DNA from: Eubacteriales bacterium
GTDB taxonomy: Bacteria > Bacillota > Clostridia > Peptostreptococcales > Anaerovoracaceae
Assembly: GCA_029009055.1 (NCBI GenBank)
Contig: JAQXJR010000014.1
Span: forward strand, 18,903-82,902
Length of the DNA: 64,000 nt
Reading direction: 5' to 3'
Positions 26,303 to 34,743 of this stretch are shown in pieces (the first letter of the stretch is position 1; each line of letters opens with the position of its first letter). The position numbers were made by a program, and so were the translations under genes. The notes beneath the pieces are model-generated. The model had not been told where the DNA came from. It ran no database searches and saw only the letters and a list, made by a program, of their open reading frames with translations.

Positions 26303-26971
26303 ATGAAGCGCGCCATCATCATCACAGGCTATATAGAAGGCCCGGAAGACATTAAGTCCCGCCTCGACTCATATCATCCAGCAAAAGGAACCTGCGCTCT
26401 AAGCCGCCTGGCCGATGAAACCGAGGTCATCTGCGCCGATAAGGGCTGGAAGTACGCTCCGACACTCGGCTTCACGCCTGATTATTACATAGGCGACTAC
26501 GACTCCTCAGAGAAGCCGCCGAAAACAGATAATATCACCCTGCTTCAGTGCGAGAAAGACGATACCGACACAGAGGCAGCCCTCAATCTCGCCCTGGACC
26601 ACGAAGCGGACGATGTCCTGATACTGGGTGGTCTGGGCGGCAGATTCGACCACACCATGGGAAACATAGGAATCCTCTACGGTTACACCAAGAAGTTCAG
26701 AAAACTCGAACTCATGGACGGCAGAAATAAAGTATTCATGGCCTTGCCGGGCGATATCACCGTTCATAAAGACGGCTATAAATATCTGGGCATATTCGCC
26801 TACGGCGGAAGAGCCCTCGGCGTTACATTAGAAGGCTTTAAGTATCCTCTGACTGACTACGACCTCGACTGCGACACTTCTCTCGGCGTCAGCAACGAGA
26901 TCCTGGGTGAAAGCGCCAGAATCAGCCTGAAGGAAGGCGCCCTACTAATAGTCCAGTCGAACGACAAATAA
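26303..26971 (+). CDS. thiN: Thiamine diphosphokinase
   Basis: Transfers pyrophosphate from ATP to thiamine. 222 residues with the family motifs GDYDSSEKP near residue 66, the catalytic KDDTDTEAAL near 86 and GGLGGRFDHTMGNI near 112; the C-terminal beta barrel ends with LKEGALLIVQSN. AAGGAG 12 bases before ATG gives the start. The nearby CYTH phosphatase can act on thiamine triphosphate in other organisms, so thiamine phosphate metabolism may be shared. Confidence 0.93.
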   Translation: MKRAIIITGYIEGPEDIKSRLDSYHPAKGTCALSRLADETEVICADKGWKYAPTLGFTPDYYIGDYDSSEKPPKTDNITLLQCEKDDTDTEAALNLALDHEADDVLILGGLGGRFDHTMGNIGILYGYTKKFRKLELMDGRNKVFMALPGDITVHKDGYKYLGIFAYGGRALGVTLEGFKYPLTDYDLDCDTSLGVSNEILGESARISLKEGALLIVQSNDK

Positions 26972-27016
26972 AAAATGGGGCTGTATCAAAACTCATAGTT
27001 TTGAAGCAACCCCTAA
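26971..27016. terminator. Terminator between thiN and the small ORF
   Basis: GGGG, TCAAAACT and AGTTTTGA, CCCC form a long hairpin. On the minus strand it is followed by ATTTTTTATTT, so it works best for the small ORF; it can also end thiN. Confidence 0.75.
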
Positions 27017-27020
27017 ATTT

Positions 27021-27188
27021 CTAATAACTCTTATGCAGATCCTTTATCTTCTGCTGGATCTCGCGCTCTTTCCTCGAGTCGTGAAGCGCCTTACGGATCT
27101 TATCCATTTCCGGCTTAACGGACTCGTATTCTTTCCTGTAGTTTTCGTCCTTAAGCATGTGACGAAGCTCATCCATCTCGCTGCTCAA
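27021..27188 (-). CDS. Small charged protein resembling the start of an Xre-type antitoxin
   Basis: 55 codons from a TTG at 27188, with GGAGG placed 8 bases upstream, ending in TAG. The sequence is helical and highly charged: a KDENYRKEYESVKPEMDKIR stretch, then ALHDSRKEREIQQKIKDLHK. The pattern E-Y-x-x-x-x-P-E-x-x-x-I-R-x-A-L is seen at the start of HigA-type antitoxins, just before their helix-turn-helix, which is missing here. No toxin gene adjoins it. It may be a remnant or a small stand-alone protein. The good ribosome site and following terminator argue that it is expressed. Confidence 0.6.
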   Translation of the reverse strand: MSSEMDELRHMLKDENYRKEYESVKPEMDKIRKALHDSRKEREIQQKIKDLHKSY

Positions 27189-27261
27189 TGTGTTCACCTC
27201 CGAATCATAGATAATTTATTATAACACGCCCTGCCCGCCTGTCCACACTAAAAACTCACCG

Positions 27262-27294
27262 TAAAAAAAACCGCCATCCCGAAGGATGACGGCA
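27262..27294 (-). terminator. Terminator of tRNA-Pro
   Basis: Minus strand: GCCGTCATCC-TTCG-GGATGGCGG followed by eight T. Confidence 0.9.
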
Positions 27295-27300
27295 TCTGAG

Positions 27301-27373
27301 TCGGAGTATTGGGATTCGAACCCAAGGCCTCCGCGTCCCGAACACGGCGCGCTACCAACTGCGCTATACCCCG
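27301..27373 (-). tRNA. tRNA-Pro (anticodon CGG)
   Basis: The full cloverleaf can be drawn: acceptor CGGGGTA/TACTCCG with one G-T pair, D arm GCGC/GCGC, anticodon stem CCGTG/CGCGG with loop TTCGGGA, T arm TTGGG-TTCGAAT-CCCAA and discriminator A. CCA is not encoded. It reads CCG proline codons. Confidence 0.95.
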
Positions 27374-27396
27374 ATAGCGTTATGTACAACACGTCT

Positions 27397-27425
27397 ATAT
27401 TAAGGAAAAAACAGATTTTTGTCAA
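27397..27425 (-). promoter_or_regulatory. Promoter of tRNA-Pro
   Basis: Minus strand: TTGACA (27420-27425), 17-base spacer, TAATAT (27397-27402), 24 bases before the mature tRNA. Confidence 0.8.
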
Positions 27426-27432
27426 GTGCGAA

Positions 27433-28140
27433 TTAACTTTCAGCCTCAGCCGCCAGGTATTCATCCATGATTTTAGCGCAAGAGCTGGACCCGATGACGT
27501 CCGCCCCGGCTTCTATCATATCGAGAGCAGTCTCGAGATCCCTGATGCCGCCGGCGGCCTTAATTCCAACCTTTTGCGAAACAGAGCCCCTCATGAGGAA
27601 TATGTTCCTCACGGTCGCGCCCTCGGTATTGAATCCCGTGGATGACTTAACGAAAGCCGCGCCGGCGTTACCGACGATCTCGCAAGCCTTCATGATTTCT
27701 TCCTTAGACAGCAGGCAGGTCTCGATTATGACCTTCACCTTCGCCTCGTACTCACCGGCCGCGTAAACCACAGAATTAATGTCATCGCTCACATACTTAT
27801 AGTCGCCGCTTTTGAAAGCGCCGATGTTCATGACCATATCGACTTCGTCGGCGCCCTCCATGCAGGCGTAAGCGGCTTCGAAAGACTTAACCTGAGTCGC
27901 AGACGCACCCAGAGGAAATCCGATGACCGTCACAGTCTTCACATGGTCTTCCGGCGCCACGTCCCCTTCCTCATCCGCGATGGTCTTCTTCGCGAGACCG
28001 ACATAGCAAGGGTTAACGCACACGGACCTGAATCCGCATCTCACAGCTTCCCGGCAGAGCTCCTCTATCTGCTCACTAGTCGCTTCCGGCTTCAGCAGCG
28101 TGCTCTCGAGATATTTATTAAGATCAGTTACCTTATCCAT
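27433..28140 (-). CDS. deoC: Deoxyribose-phosphate aldolase
   Basis: Splits 2-deoxyribose 5-phosphate to acetaldehyde and glyceraldehyde 3-phosphate. 235 residues. The Schiff-base lysine lies in AAFVKSSTGF near residue 163; VIGFPLGASAT near 73, EVDMVMNIGAFK near 103, and KAAGGIRDLETAL near 195 complete the TIM-barrel active site. AGGAGGAATT precedes the ATG. No other deoxynucleoside catabolic gene is adjacent. Confidence 0.96.
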   Translation of the reverse strand: MDKVTDLNKYLESTLLKPEATSEQIEELCREAVRCGFRSVCVNPCYVGLAKKTIADEEGDVAPEDHVKTVTVIGFPLGASATQVKSFEAAYACMEGADEVDMVMNIGAFKSGDYKYVSDDINSVVYAAGEYEAKVKVIIETCLLSKEEIMKACEIVGNAGAAFVKSSTGFNTEGATVRNIFLMRGSVSQKVGIKAAGGIRDLETALDMIEAGADVIGSSSCAKIMDEYLAAEAES

Positions 28141-28330
28141 AATTCCTCCTAAACACCGACTATTATACCATCATATCCCGCGATTTAACGAGCAAATGGC
28201 TAAAAAGCTTTTCGCCTTGCGCCTCTTCCCGCTGATGATATAATTTATTTAGCAAAAAACATCCGCCGCGTATCGCGGCTGCGCCAGCCGGGTCCAGCCC
28301 GGCTCGAACTATTGATAAAGGAAGCATAAA

Positions 28331-28954
28331 ATGGAAATAGAACTTAAATATTTGCTGAATAATAAAGAACAGGCCGATGAGATCATGAATAGCGAGTTCG
28401 TCTCCGCCATCACGATCCCGGGGACAGAGCGCACGCTCGACATGGATGCCCTGTATTTCGACACGGAAGACCTGGACTTAAGCGCCGAGCGCATTTCTTA
28501 CAGAATCAGGCTGGAGGGCGACGCCTATGTGGCGACGGTGAAGGAGAAAGGTCAGGTAGATGCCGGCATGCACAGGCGGGTCGAGGTGAACGTGGATCTG
28601 CCGGAAGGCGCGCCTCACGACGCAGCGGATCTCGAGCTTTTCGCCGGGACTGATGTCTATGACGACCTTAAGCGGGCCGCAAAGGGTAAACAGCTGGTCC
28701 TCATCTCAGAGATGAAGTTCACGAGGAAGCTGAAGCTGATAAACACTGGAAAATCCATCAGCGAGATCTCGGCTGACAGCGGCTTCATGCAGACAGGCGA
28801 TAAGACAGCGCCGATCATGGAGATGGAGATAGAGCTTAAGGAAGGCGATGAGGCCGACATGGCGGCGGCAGGTGAGATCATCAGGAAGATGTTCGGGCTT
28901 AAAGAAGGAAACGAGAGTAAATTCAAACGCGCCCTGGATCTGATGGAAAAATAA
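28331..28954 (+). CDS. CYTH-domain phosphohydrolase
   Basis: 207 residues. It opens with the EIELK signature (ExExK) that binds triphosphate and metal, followed by alternating charged strands: YRIRLEGDAYVATVKEKG near residue 55, HRRVEVNVDL near 79 and MEMEIELKEG near 160. Members hydrolyse inorganic triphosphate or thiamine triphosphate; the substrate is not decided by the sequence. GGAAG precedes the start, and the gene is divergent from deoC. Confidence 0.88.
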   Translation: MEIELKYLLNNKEQADEIMNSEFVSAITIPGTERTLDMDALYFDTEDLDLSAERISYRIRLEGDAYVATVKEKGQVDAGMHRRVEVNVDLPEGAPHDAADLELFAGTDVYDDLKRAAKGKQLVLISEMKFTRKLKLINTGKSISEISADSGFMQTGDKTAPIMEMEIELKEGDEADMAAAGEIIRKMFGLKEGNESKFKRALDLMEK

Positions 28955-28972
28955 CTGAATAAACATAATAAA

Positions 28973-29016
28973 GACGCCCCGAAAGTGGTTTACCACCTTC
29001 GAGGCGCTTTTCTTTA
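28973..29016. terminator. Terminator after the CYTH gene
   Basis: GCCCCGAAAGTGGT and ACCACCTTCGAGGC form a long stem followed by TTTTCTTT on the plus strand; it lies between converging genes. Confidence 0.85.
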
Positions 29017-29067
29017 GAAATGTAATTGTAACGACTGTCAACAGCTAGACGTGAAGCCCGCGGAGCG

Positions 29068-32000
29068 TTATTTTATCTTCACTTTGCGGAACTGGACAGC
29101 TCCTACGTATTTTTTACCGCCCGACTTCTTATACGGAGCCGCCTGCACGTAATAATACTTCTTAGACTTCAGTTTCTTCACCGTGTATTTACTCTTACCG
29201 GTGTACTTAGACTTACTGCTCTTCATGGACTTCTTAAGAGAATAGCAGAAGTAATTTCCGGTGCTCCCCTTCACCTTACTCATCTTCAGGGTCATCATCT
29301 TCTTGCCCGAGCTTATGGAGAGCTTAGAGCCCGCTATATAGTAATATCCATAACTGAAGCTTCCCGCTCCGCTAATATTCTCAGCCCTTACCCTGACCTG
29401 ATACATGCCCTTACTCTTCAGGCTCTTAAGAGTCGTAGATGTGCCGGTCACCTTACGCGAAGACCATTTCTTACTTCCCGTCTTCCTCCAGTATAACCTG
29501 TAACAATCAGCGCTCTTCATCTTCTTCCATGATAAAGCTATCCGCCTCTTAGAAACGTTTATATTGTCTGTCAAGCCTGAGACCTTAGCAGGCTTAGAAA
29601 TCTTTCTCCTGTCTACAGTAACGGTGAAAGTCTTAGTCTCGCTCTTCACATTGTTCTTAATGGCGTAGGCCTTGATCGTGACAGCCTTACGCTTACCATC
29701 CGCGGCGGTAACCGCTATAGGTTTCTCATATACTTTAGTCTCATTATCAAGGCTGGTTATATATATTATCGACGCGCCTTTAGTTTCTGTAGAAAGGGTA
29801 AATTCAGTGTTTTCCCTGTATATTCCAGCTGCCGGAGATATCTGGACCGCGTCGACTTTACCGGCGGCGATCTTAACCTTAATAAACACGCTCAGATTCA
29901 CTCCTCCCGCGTCCACGCTTTCAGGCAGGTTCACCTTACCCTTAATGCTGAATTCCTGCTCGGAGATCACTTCCGGATCGTAAGGCATCTCAGTGTCTTC
30001 CCAGGTGACCTGGCACCTTATCGTGGTTCCGCTGTTGAGCTTTACATTCGCCCCGACATTTCTAAGGATCTTTCTGACATCAGCCTGGCCGGCTCCGTTT
30101 TCTATTCCGGAAATGACTGATTTCTCAGGCTCTACGGCGTTCACAGAGTCCCCGGATACCAGGGTGACCGGCTTCATATCGCATGTAGCAAAAACTTTCC
30201 CGTCTTCCGAGACCAGCTCGCCATCCAGGTATTTTCCTCCGGAAAGGAACCTTACCCGGCAGTCCTTACCTATGCTGTAGCCGGAGGCAGGAGTAAGCTC
30301 TACCTTTGCTGTATAAGCACCCTCGCCGTCAGGTTTAGTAACTACAGTGTCAGAACCCGCCTTAGTCCACACGACCTGACCGGCGCTTACCCCGTCCGTA
30401 AGAGATACAGCGGAAACCGGAAGCTCTGCCTCGTAAACAGGCTGGCCGAGACCGCCTATATCCACCTGGGAAATCGTCCCCTTATCGTTGAATTTCTTTA
30501 CTATTGTAACAGAACCGTCATCGCCCAGCGTACCCGACGCGTATCCTCCTCCGCCCAGATCGGCGAGCACCTGGTCTGTAAATCTTCTGTTCTCCTGCGC
30601 GTCCGCTTCTATCCTGCACTTCACGGTCAGGGTATTTCCGGACCAGCTCGCTGCCGCGACTTTCACATTATCGGTCTTCGAAGCGATATCACTGGATGAG
30701 GCTTTATCACGTCCGACGCCAGAAAGCTCTATCCTATCCACAGGCTCCCTCAGGTCGATGGTGTAATAATAATCGACGGTATCGCTGTTTCTGTAGTTCG
30801 TCCCGGTAGCGATAGCTCTTATCCTGTATACGACCTTCTTACCCGGAACGCCCAGGGTTATCGGCTTATCGTAAAGCTTACTGGATGTCTTAGGCTTAAT
30901 GACGTCAGATATATCACCGCCATCAGCGTTATATTCATAATGGACCTCGGCGCCCGAAGACGATGTCGAGAGCTTTATCTCCTTCTTCACGTAATACGTT
31001 CCCGCTGAAACATTGGCTGAAGGCTTATCCGCCTGCATCTGTTTAACGGTCACGTGAACGTATGTACGGATAGAAGTAGACCCGGAAGTATACCTGGCCC
31101 AGATCTCACATGATCCAGGCATGCCGGCGGAAACATTTCCCTCGCTGTCTACAGAAGCTACGCCCGCGTCAGTGCTTTCCCACGCGCAGTCTTTAGTAAC
31201 ATCTGTATCCTGATACATGGCCTTAAGCGACTGCGACCGCTCCTTTCCGGCGGAATAGAGAGTCAGGCTGCCAGGTGTGATGCTGAGCGTATTCTCACCA
31301 ACATCCAAATTATCTGAACTCCTGACTAATGTCACATTATATTCCTTAGTGACATTTCCGCTCGCTGAAGTCACTTCAACTTTCGCAACAGCAGAAATCT
31401 TATTCTTAAGCCAGTATATAGGGAACCTGATGTTACCATTCGTCGCCTTATAAGCGGTGATGGTTCCGTCATCATTCAAACTCTTAGCAGTATTGTTGCC
31501 TGTGTCAGAGACCGGGTATACCTTAATGCTCGCTGCCCCATCAGTCGGCCTGAGCCATAAATTAAGGAAGTTTTTACTGCCACTATAGGATTTGCTGACA
31601 TAATCTGAGACTCCATGGTCGAAAACAGGGTCGTATCCAACACTGGATCCGCTGCCACCCTTAGCAGCATCCGCGCTCGTAATAGCGTTTACGGAAGGCG
31701 ACGTGTTAGAATCACTTATCAGCAATCCCGCCAGCGTGGCGTCGTTAGACGCTGTGGAGATAGAAAGCGTGTATTCCCGCTTATAATCAGTCCCGGCGAC
31801 AGTCTTCTCCACTACTACCTTTATCTTATCCCCTTCAGGATCTATTGGCACGGACATCTTACTTCCCGACTCGTACGGCTTCTCGTTGATATACGCTTTC
31901 ATCCCTTCCGGAACGCTGAGCTTTACATCTACAGCCTCTGTACCGTTAGGCGCCCGCAGATCATACTTTAGGAGCCCTGACTCGAAGTCAGGTGTCCACT

Positions 32001-33495
32001 CCACATCATCGTCTCCGACCTTAACGGAGATATCGTTCAGATAAGCCTTATTAGACGCCACAGCCATGATGTATCCGCTGTCGTTCTTAATATAAATAGT
32101 TCCATTCCTATCGCAGGCAAGAGGGCTTATGCAATACTGCTGCATCTCCACTTCCGGCCTGAACAAAAGCTCTGCCTTAGGCTTATTAGAATCATCGAAT
32201 GTAATGACACTTAAGTCATCCTCCAGGTAATATATTCCGCCCGGGAAGGCGTTGAACGTGAAGTAGAGTCTTACTTTCGTAGGATCGCTGCTCTTTACCT
32301 GAAGTAACGGTGCCGCCTGTGGATAGCCCGGGATCTGCGCGGTATACAGCAAAGAACCAGCTGAATTCTCTCCTGAGAGCATGTCATCATCTCTCAGCAC
32401 GGCAAACATATGGCCGCCATCAGCGTTGAACTGGCCGCCAGTCCCCGCGACACCCACATATATCCTGCCTTTATATACGACCGGTGACGCTGTCATCATG
32501 CCTTTGCCGGGCATAGTATAATGTGAGAAAGTGTCGTGATCGAACGTTCCATCGCTGTTCAGTTTCACCTTACAGAGCCATCCGCCCTTAGTCGTGAAGT
32601 AGAGATAATTCCCGCTCCTAACTATGGTACTTCTGATATCTCCCTTGATTTCTGTGATCTTATCTATGATATCGCCCGTTTTAAGGTCTGCTGAATAGAG
32701 AATAGCTGTCTTAGTGAAAGAGTCTGACCCTGTGTCGGCGAATGTATTATCCTGACCATCGTCTGATCCGAAAATCAAGGCTTTATCCGAAGCGTAAGCT
32801 CCCGCCCAGTAAAAGCCCCTCGGTGTGTCTCCTTCCTTCTGATGCTTAGTTTCAGAAGGTTTGAATTCCCATAGGCTCTTACCGGTCTCCCAGTCCAGGG
32901 CGAAATAGACACCGTCAGACGTCTCGCTCTTCCATATACCGGTATAGACCAGACCATCCTTATACGTTATCGGGCTCAGTGTCTGGCAGCCCTTATATTC
33001 AGCGCTGGTCCATTTAACGGTAAGATCATCCGCGCTAAGGCAGGCTATCCTTCCGTTTAATATAGGCACATACAACTGGTCGTGGTCCGCGTCATATGTG
33101 ATCGGATTCATGGCATAGCCCACGTTAAGCAGGAGCTCATCGCTGGACGCCGTTACTTCTCCGGTCTCTTTATCTATCTTATATACGTTCTGTTTACTAG
33201 CTGTATACAGGGCGCCGTCTATGATGAGCGGCGGCGTGAAAGAAGTGGTGTATCCGACCACCATCTGCCGTCCCCACTTAAGGGCGGTCTCCGTATAATT
33301 ATCCGGCATATTTCTGTCGTAAACTATGCCGTTATTCTCTTCGCTGTTCTGGAACCTTCCCCACTCTACTTCCCTGGACGCCGCGAAGGTAGATGGTGCT
33401 CCCACCATGATGCTCCCCGCGAGCACGGCTAGAAGCAGCCAGAAAAGGAACCTTTTGCTCCTGAAAAAACCACTCTCCCTGAAATATTCCTTCAT
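29068..33495 (-). CDS. Exported PQQ-type propeller/cadherin-like/FN3 surface protein
   Basis: 1475 residues, last gene of the four-gene exoprotein operon. A signal peptide ends after about residue 38 (cleavage after TFA). Residues about 40-490 contain repeated strands of the type DGALYTASKQNVYKIDKETG, the PQQ-like beta-propeller pattern. Cadherin-like beta-sandwich units follow (LSVPEGMKAYINEKPYESG), then a Big-type domain near 770-830, chitobiase-C-terminal-like units near 840-920 and 1240-1310, an FN3 domain near 1320-1400 and a final Lys/Tyr/Ser-rich FN3-like module to the end. There is no sortase signal. Function unknown. Confidence 0.78.
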   Translation of the reverse strand: MKEYFRESGFFRSKRFLFWLLLAVLAGSIMVGAPSTFAASREVEWGRFQNSEENNGIVYDRNMPDNYTETALKWGRQMVVGYTTSFTPPLIIDGALYTASKQNVYKIDKETGEVTASSDELLLNVGYAMNPITYDADHDQLYVPILNGRIACLSADDLTVKWTSAEYKGCQTLSPITYKDGLVYTGIWKSETSDGVYFALDWETGKSLWEFKPSETKHQKEGDTPRGFYWAGAYASDKALIFGSDDGQDNTFADTGSDSFTKTAILYSADLKTGDIIDKITEIKGDIRSTIVRSGNYLYFTTKGGWLCKVKLNSDGTFDHDTFSHYTMPGKGMMTASPVVYKGRIYVGVAGTGGQFNADGGHMFAVLRDDDMLSGENSAGSLLYTAQIPGYPQAAPLLQVKSSDPTKVRLYFTFNAFPGGIYYLEDDLSVITFDDSNKPKAELLFRPEVEMQQYCISPLACDRNGTIYIKNDSGYIMAVASNKAYLNDISVKVGDDDVEWTPDFESGLLKYDLRAPNGTEAVDVKLSVPEGMKAYINEKPYESGSKMSVPIDPEGDKIKVVVEKTVAGTDYKREYTLSISTASNDATLAGLLISDSNTSPSVNAITSADAAKGGSGSSVGYDPVFDHGVSDYVSKSYSGSKNFLNLWLRPTDGAASIKVYPVSDTGNNTAKSLNDDGTITAYKATNGNIRFPIYWLKNKISAVAKVEVTSASGNVTKEYNVTLVRSSDNLDVGENTLSITPGSLTLYSAGKERSQSLKAMYQDTDVTKDCAWESTDAGVASVDSEGNVSAGMPGSCEIWARYTSGSTSIRTYVHVTVKQMQADKPSANVSAGTYYVKKEIKLSTSSSGAEVHYEYNADGGDISDVIKPKTSSKLYDKPITLGVPGKKVVYRIRAIATGTNYRNSDTVDYYYTIDLREPVDRIELSGVGRDKASSSDIASKTDNVKVAAASWSGNTLTVKCRIEADAQENRRFTDQVLADLGGGGYASGTLGDDGSVTIVKKFNDKGTISQVDIGGLGQPVYEAELPVSAVSLTDGVSAGQVVWTKAGSDTVVTKPDGEGAYTAKVELTPASGYSIGKDCRVRFLSGGKYLDGELVSEDGKVFATCDMKPVTLVSGDSVNAVEPEKSVISGIENGAGQADVRKILRNVGANVKLNSGTTIRCQVTWEDTEMPYDPEVISEQEFSIKGKVNLPESVDAGGVNLSVFIKVKIAAGKVDAVQISPAAGIYRENTEFTLSTETKGASIIYITSLDNETKVYEKPIAVTAADGKRKAVTIKAYAIKNNVKSETKTFTVTVDRRKISKPAKVSGLTDNINVSKRRIALSWKKMKSADCYRLYWRKTGSKKWSSRKVTGTSTTLKSLKSKGMYQVRVRAENISGAGSFSYGYYYIAGSKLSISSGKKMMTLKMSKVKGSTGNYFCYSLKKSMKSSKSKYTGKSKYTVKKLKSKKYYYVQAAPYKKSGGKKYVGAVQFRKVKIK

Positions 33496-33536
33496 CTCGA
33501 GTCTCCAATTCGCGTCTGTAATTTATCTAAAGATCA

Positions 33537-34724
33537 TCAATAAGTATCCTGCGATAGTGCAAAGAACACCTGGATATCGTCTCCGTCTTCTGGCACGTAT
33601 GAGCCTATGCCCACCTGAGGTGTCTCACCGTTCACACTGTACATCCATCCTGAGGTGTTGTAGAAATCGCCCTCGCGGAGTCGGTTCATATTCTGCTCGG
33701 AAGTATCCCTCTCTGTGCTCCTCTCTCTCTGAAGCTTCTCCCTGGTCTCGTCGGAAATGCTCCAGCCTTCAGCTATCCCGGTCTTACCGATGGCCGCGAG
33801 GTAGCCTCCTGAGATGGTGTAGTTGAAGCCCGACCGGTCCAGCAGAGTTTTCAGCAGGTCTTCCACAGATTCGCCCTCTGTCATGGTCACATTCCCCGAA
33901 GCTAGAGTTCCTAAGCCTATGATCCGCGCGCTCACGGTGATAGACACATCGCCTCTTACGACTGCAGGCTTAGATGAGTCGCCGCGGATCCACCTGGTTA
34001 TGGTCCTCTTCTTACCGCGCCTATCTACGGCAGTAATAGTGAAATCGTTCCTTCCCTGGCGCAGCTTCGCGGTGAAGTATGTCCTGTTGGAAGATGCGCC
34101 CGTGCTTGACAGCTTCTCCCTATTAGCGAGCACGGTCATATACCCGTCTCCGACAGAGAAAACAGGGATATTCCGTCCCTTATAGTCTGTAGCTGTGACC
34201 CAGAACCTCTTATACTTACCACCGGCTTCATCGCCTGATACCAGGCTGGTCTTTATTATAGGAAGCTGCTTCCTCTCTTCTTCCGTCAGGTGCTTCTCGT
34301 CGTCTCCGTCACGATGGATTTTATTTATATCTGTCGGGTCATCAACATCCGGATCTTTCTTTCCGGCGCTGCCGCCTTTATTGTTATCCCTTCCTGCTGA
34401 ACTGGAGTTGCTGTCTTTAACGGCCTTAGAATCATCTTTCGATTGGTTCGAGCCCGTATTCTTTTTCTTTTCAGACGATTCCTTCTTTACGATTTTAGAA
34501 GAATTAACTTTAGTGACTTTATTATGTTTCCTGGTCCTGGTCTTATCGGTGGTATAGCCATCACCGCTCACCATGACCTGAGATCTCTTCTTATTTATGC
34601 CCTCAGTGGTGTTTTCAGGGGCAAAAGGTTTACGGGCATGGAGGACCGCTCCGATTATGAGGATGAATGTCATCCCCATTATCAGAGCGAGTATCAGATA
34701 TTTTTTCTTAGACTTTTCTTCCAT
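33537..34724 (-). CDS. Membrane-anchored DUF4430-domain protein
   Basis: 395 residues. One hydrophobic segment at about residues 9-27 with a lysine-rich start looks like an uncleaved N-terminal anchor. A Ser/Lys/Asp low-complexity linker runs to about 135. Next comes a small beta domain (FWVTATDYKGRNIPVFS), and the C-terminal about 120 residues are a DUF4430 domain, with SGGYLAAIGKTGIAEGW, SGWMYSVNGETP and PEDGDDIQVFF. This fold is related to the C-terminal domain of cobalamin carriers of the transcobalamin type, so ligand binding is a hypothesis. Third gene of the operon, 19 bases after its upstream neighbour. Confidence 0.78.
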   Translation of the reverse strand: MEEKSKKKYLILALIMGMTFILIIGAVLHARKPFAPENTTEGINKKRSQVMVSGDGYTTDKTRTRKHNKVTKVNSSKIVKKESSEKKKNTGSNQSKDDSKAVKDSNSSSAGRDNNKGGSAGKKDPDVDDPTDINKIHRDGDDEKHLTEEERKQLPIIKTSLVSGDEAGGKYKRFWVTATDYKGRNIPVFSVGDGYMTVLANREKLSSTGASSNRTYFTAKLRQGRNDFTITAVDRRGKKRTITRWIRGDSSKPAVVRGDVSITVSARIIGLGTLASGNVTMTEGESVEDLLKTLLDRSGFNYTISGGYLAAIGKTGIAEGWSISDETREKLQRERSTERDTSEQNMNRLREGDFYNTSGWMYSVNGETPQVGIGSYVPEDGDDIQVFFALSQDTY

Positions 34725-34743
34725 GCCTGTTCACCGAATCAAA

